Origin: Flavobacteriaceae bacterium
Lineage (GTDB): Bacteria; Bacteroidota; Bacteroidia; Flavobacteriales; Flavobacteriaceae
NCBI GenBank assembly: GCA_016763715.1
Contig: JAESTG010000198.1
Span: 1 to 5,980, forward strand
Length of the DNA stretch: 5,980 nt
Direction: 5' to 3'
The notes under the pieces are model-generated. The model was given only the letters and a program-made list of their open reading frames with translations, searched no databases and was not told the DNA's origin. The stretch's first letter is position 1, and each line of letters starts with the position of its first letter. Positions 5,896 through 5,980 of the stretch are shown in pieces. The translations under genes were made by a program, and so were the position numbers.

Positions 5896-5980
5896 TAATA
5901 AGTGATCGTTTTATGAAAACGCAACTTGATTTCAGCTAAAATATCGGCAATTTTTTTTCCACTATTGCCATTTCCATAAA
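5895..5980 (-). CDS. Hydrolysing UDP-N-acetylglucosamine 2-epimerase-like protein (NeuC/WecB type), last 27 residues
   Basis: Minus-strand frame from 5978 to TAA at 5897-5895 reads YGNGNSGKKIADILAEIK and ends KTITY. The YGxGxxxKKIxxIL pattern resembles the extreme C-terminus of hydrolysing UDP-GlcNAc 2-epimerases such as NeuC and WecB, where it typically reads like YGDGxASxxIxxIL. Just upstream of a neuA-type gene, the expected role is making the N-acetylmannosamine (or diacetamido-sugar) precursor of a nonulosonic acid. The gene continues beyond the right edge, so catalytic residues cannot be checked. An A8 run (T8 at 5951-5958 on the plus strand) lies inside the GKK codons, and the frame stays open through it. 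Stop and next start share one base. Confidence 0.66.
   Translation of the reverse strand, partial: YGNGNSGKKIADILAEIKLRFHKTITY

Noticed and set aside
5949..5960. Frameshift at the A8/T8 run in the epimerase tail
   Set aside because: The same frame gives a sensible NeuC/WecB-like ending on both sides of the run and stops directly at the next start codon.

Overview
The window does not read as a stretch of one genome. It appears to be three unrelated pieces joined end to end. Positions 1 to about 220 have intermediate GC (28 of 60 in the first line). On the minus strand they encode part of a HerA-like ATPase of alphaproteobacterial type. Positions about 215 to 1340 are GC-rich (46 of 60 in the line at 541). 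They hold most of a PLP-dependent ornithine/lysine-type decarboxylase on the plus strand and, facing it, the last 32 codons of a hemB-like gene; this also looks proteobacterial. From about 1340 to the end the DNA is AT-rich (17 of 60 GC in the line at 1501), has no Shine-Dalgarno-like leaders, and encodes surface-sugar genes most like those of Bacteroidetes, probably Flavobacteriia. Both seams cut through genes and create false open reading frames, so an assembly or amplification chimera is the simplest explanation. A real rearrangement cannot be excluded from sequence alone.

The AT-rich part is one tight minus-strand operon, transcribed from right to left. It begins with the 3' end of a gene resembling hydrolysing UDP-GlcNAc 2-epimerase (neuC/wecB type). 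Next come a CMP-nonulosonate (sialic acid-type) cytidylyltransferase (neuA type), a GtrB/ArnC-like polyprenyl-phosphate glycosyltransferase with two C-terminal membrane helices, and a 599-residue fusion of a WecD-like N-acetyltransferase to a WecE-like sugar aminotransferase. The last gene is a polytopic membrane protein resembling GT-C glycosyltransferases, cut off at the seam. Gene boundaries are 1-bp, 4-bp and 11-bp overlaps and one 3-bp gap, which suggests translational coupling.

Together these genes look like part of a polysaccharide or glycoprotein-glycan locus. The neuC/neuA pair points to a CMP-activated nonulosonic acid (sialic, legionaminic or similar). The WecD-WecE fusion should carry out the last two steps to dTDP-4-acetamido-4,6-dideoxy-galactose (dTDP-Fuc4NAc) in one polypeptide. 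The GtrB-like and GT-C-like proteins suggest a lipid-linked sugar donor used on the far side of the inner membrane. The fused bifunctional enzyme is the most interesting biology here. The double chimera is the most important caution. I see no tRNA, rRNA, CRISPR array, insertion sequence or clear terminator, and no gene-free stretch longer than 300 bases.
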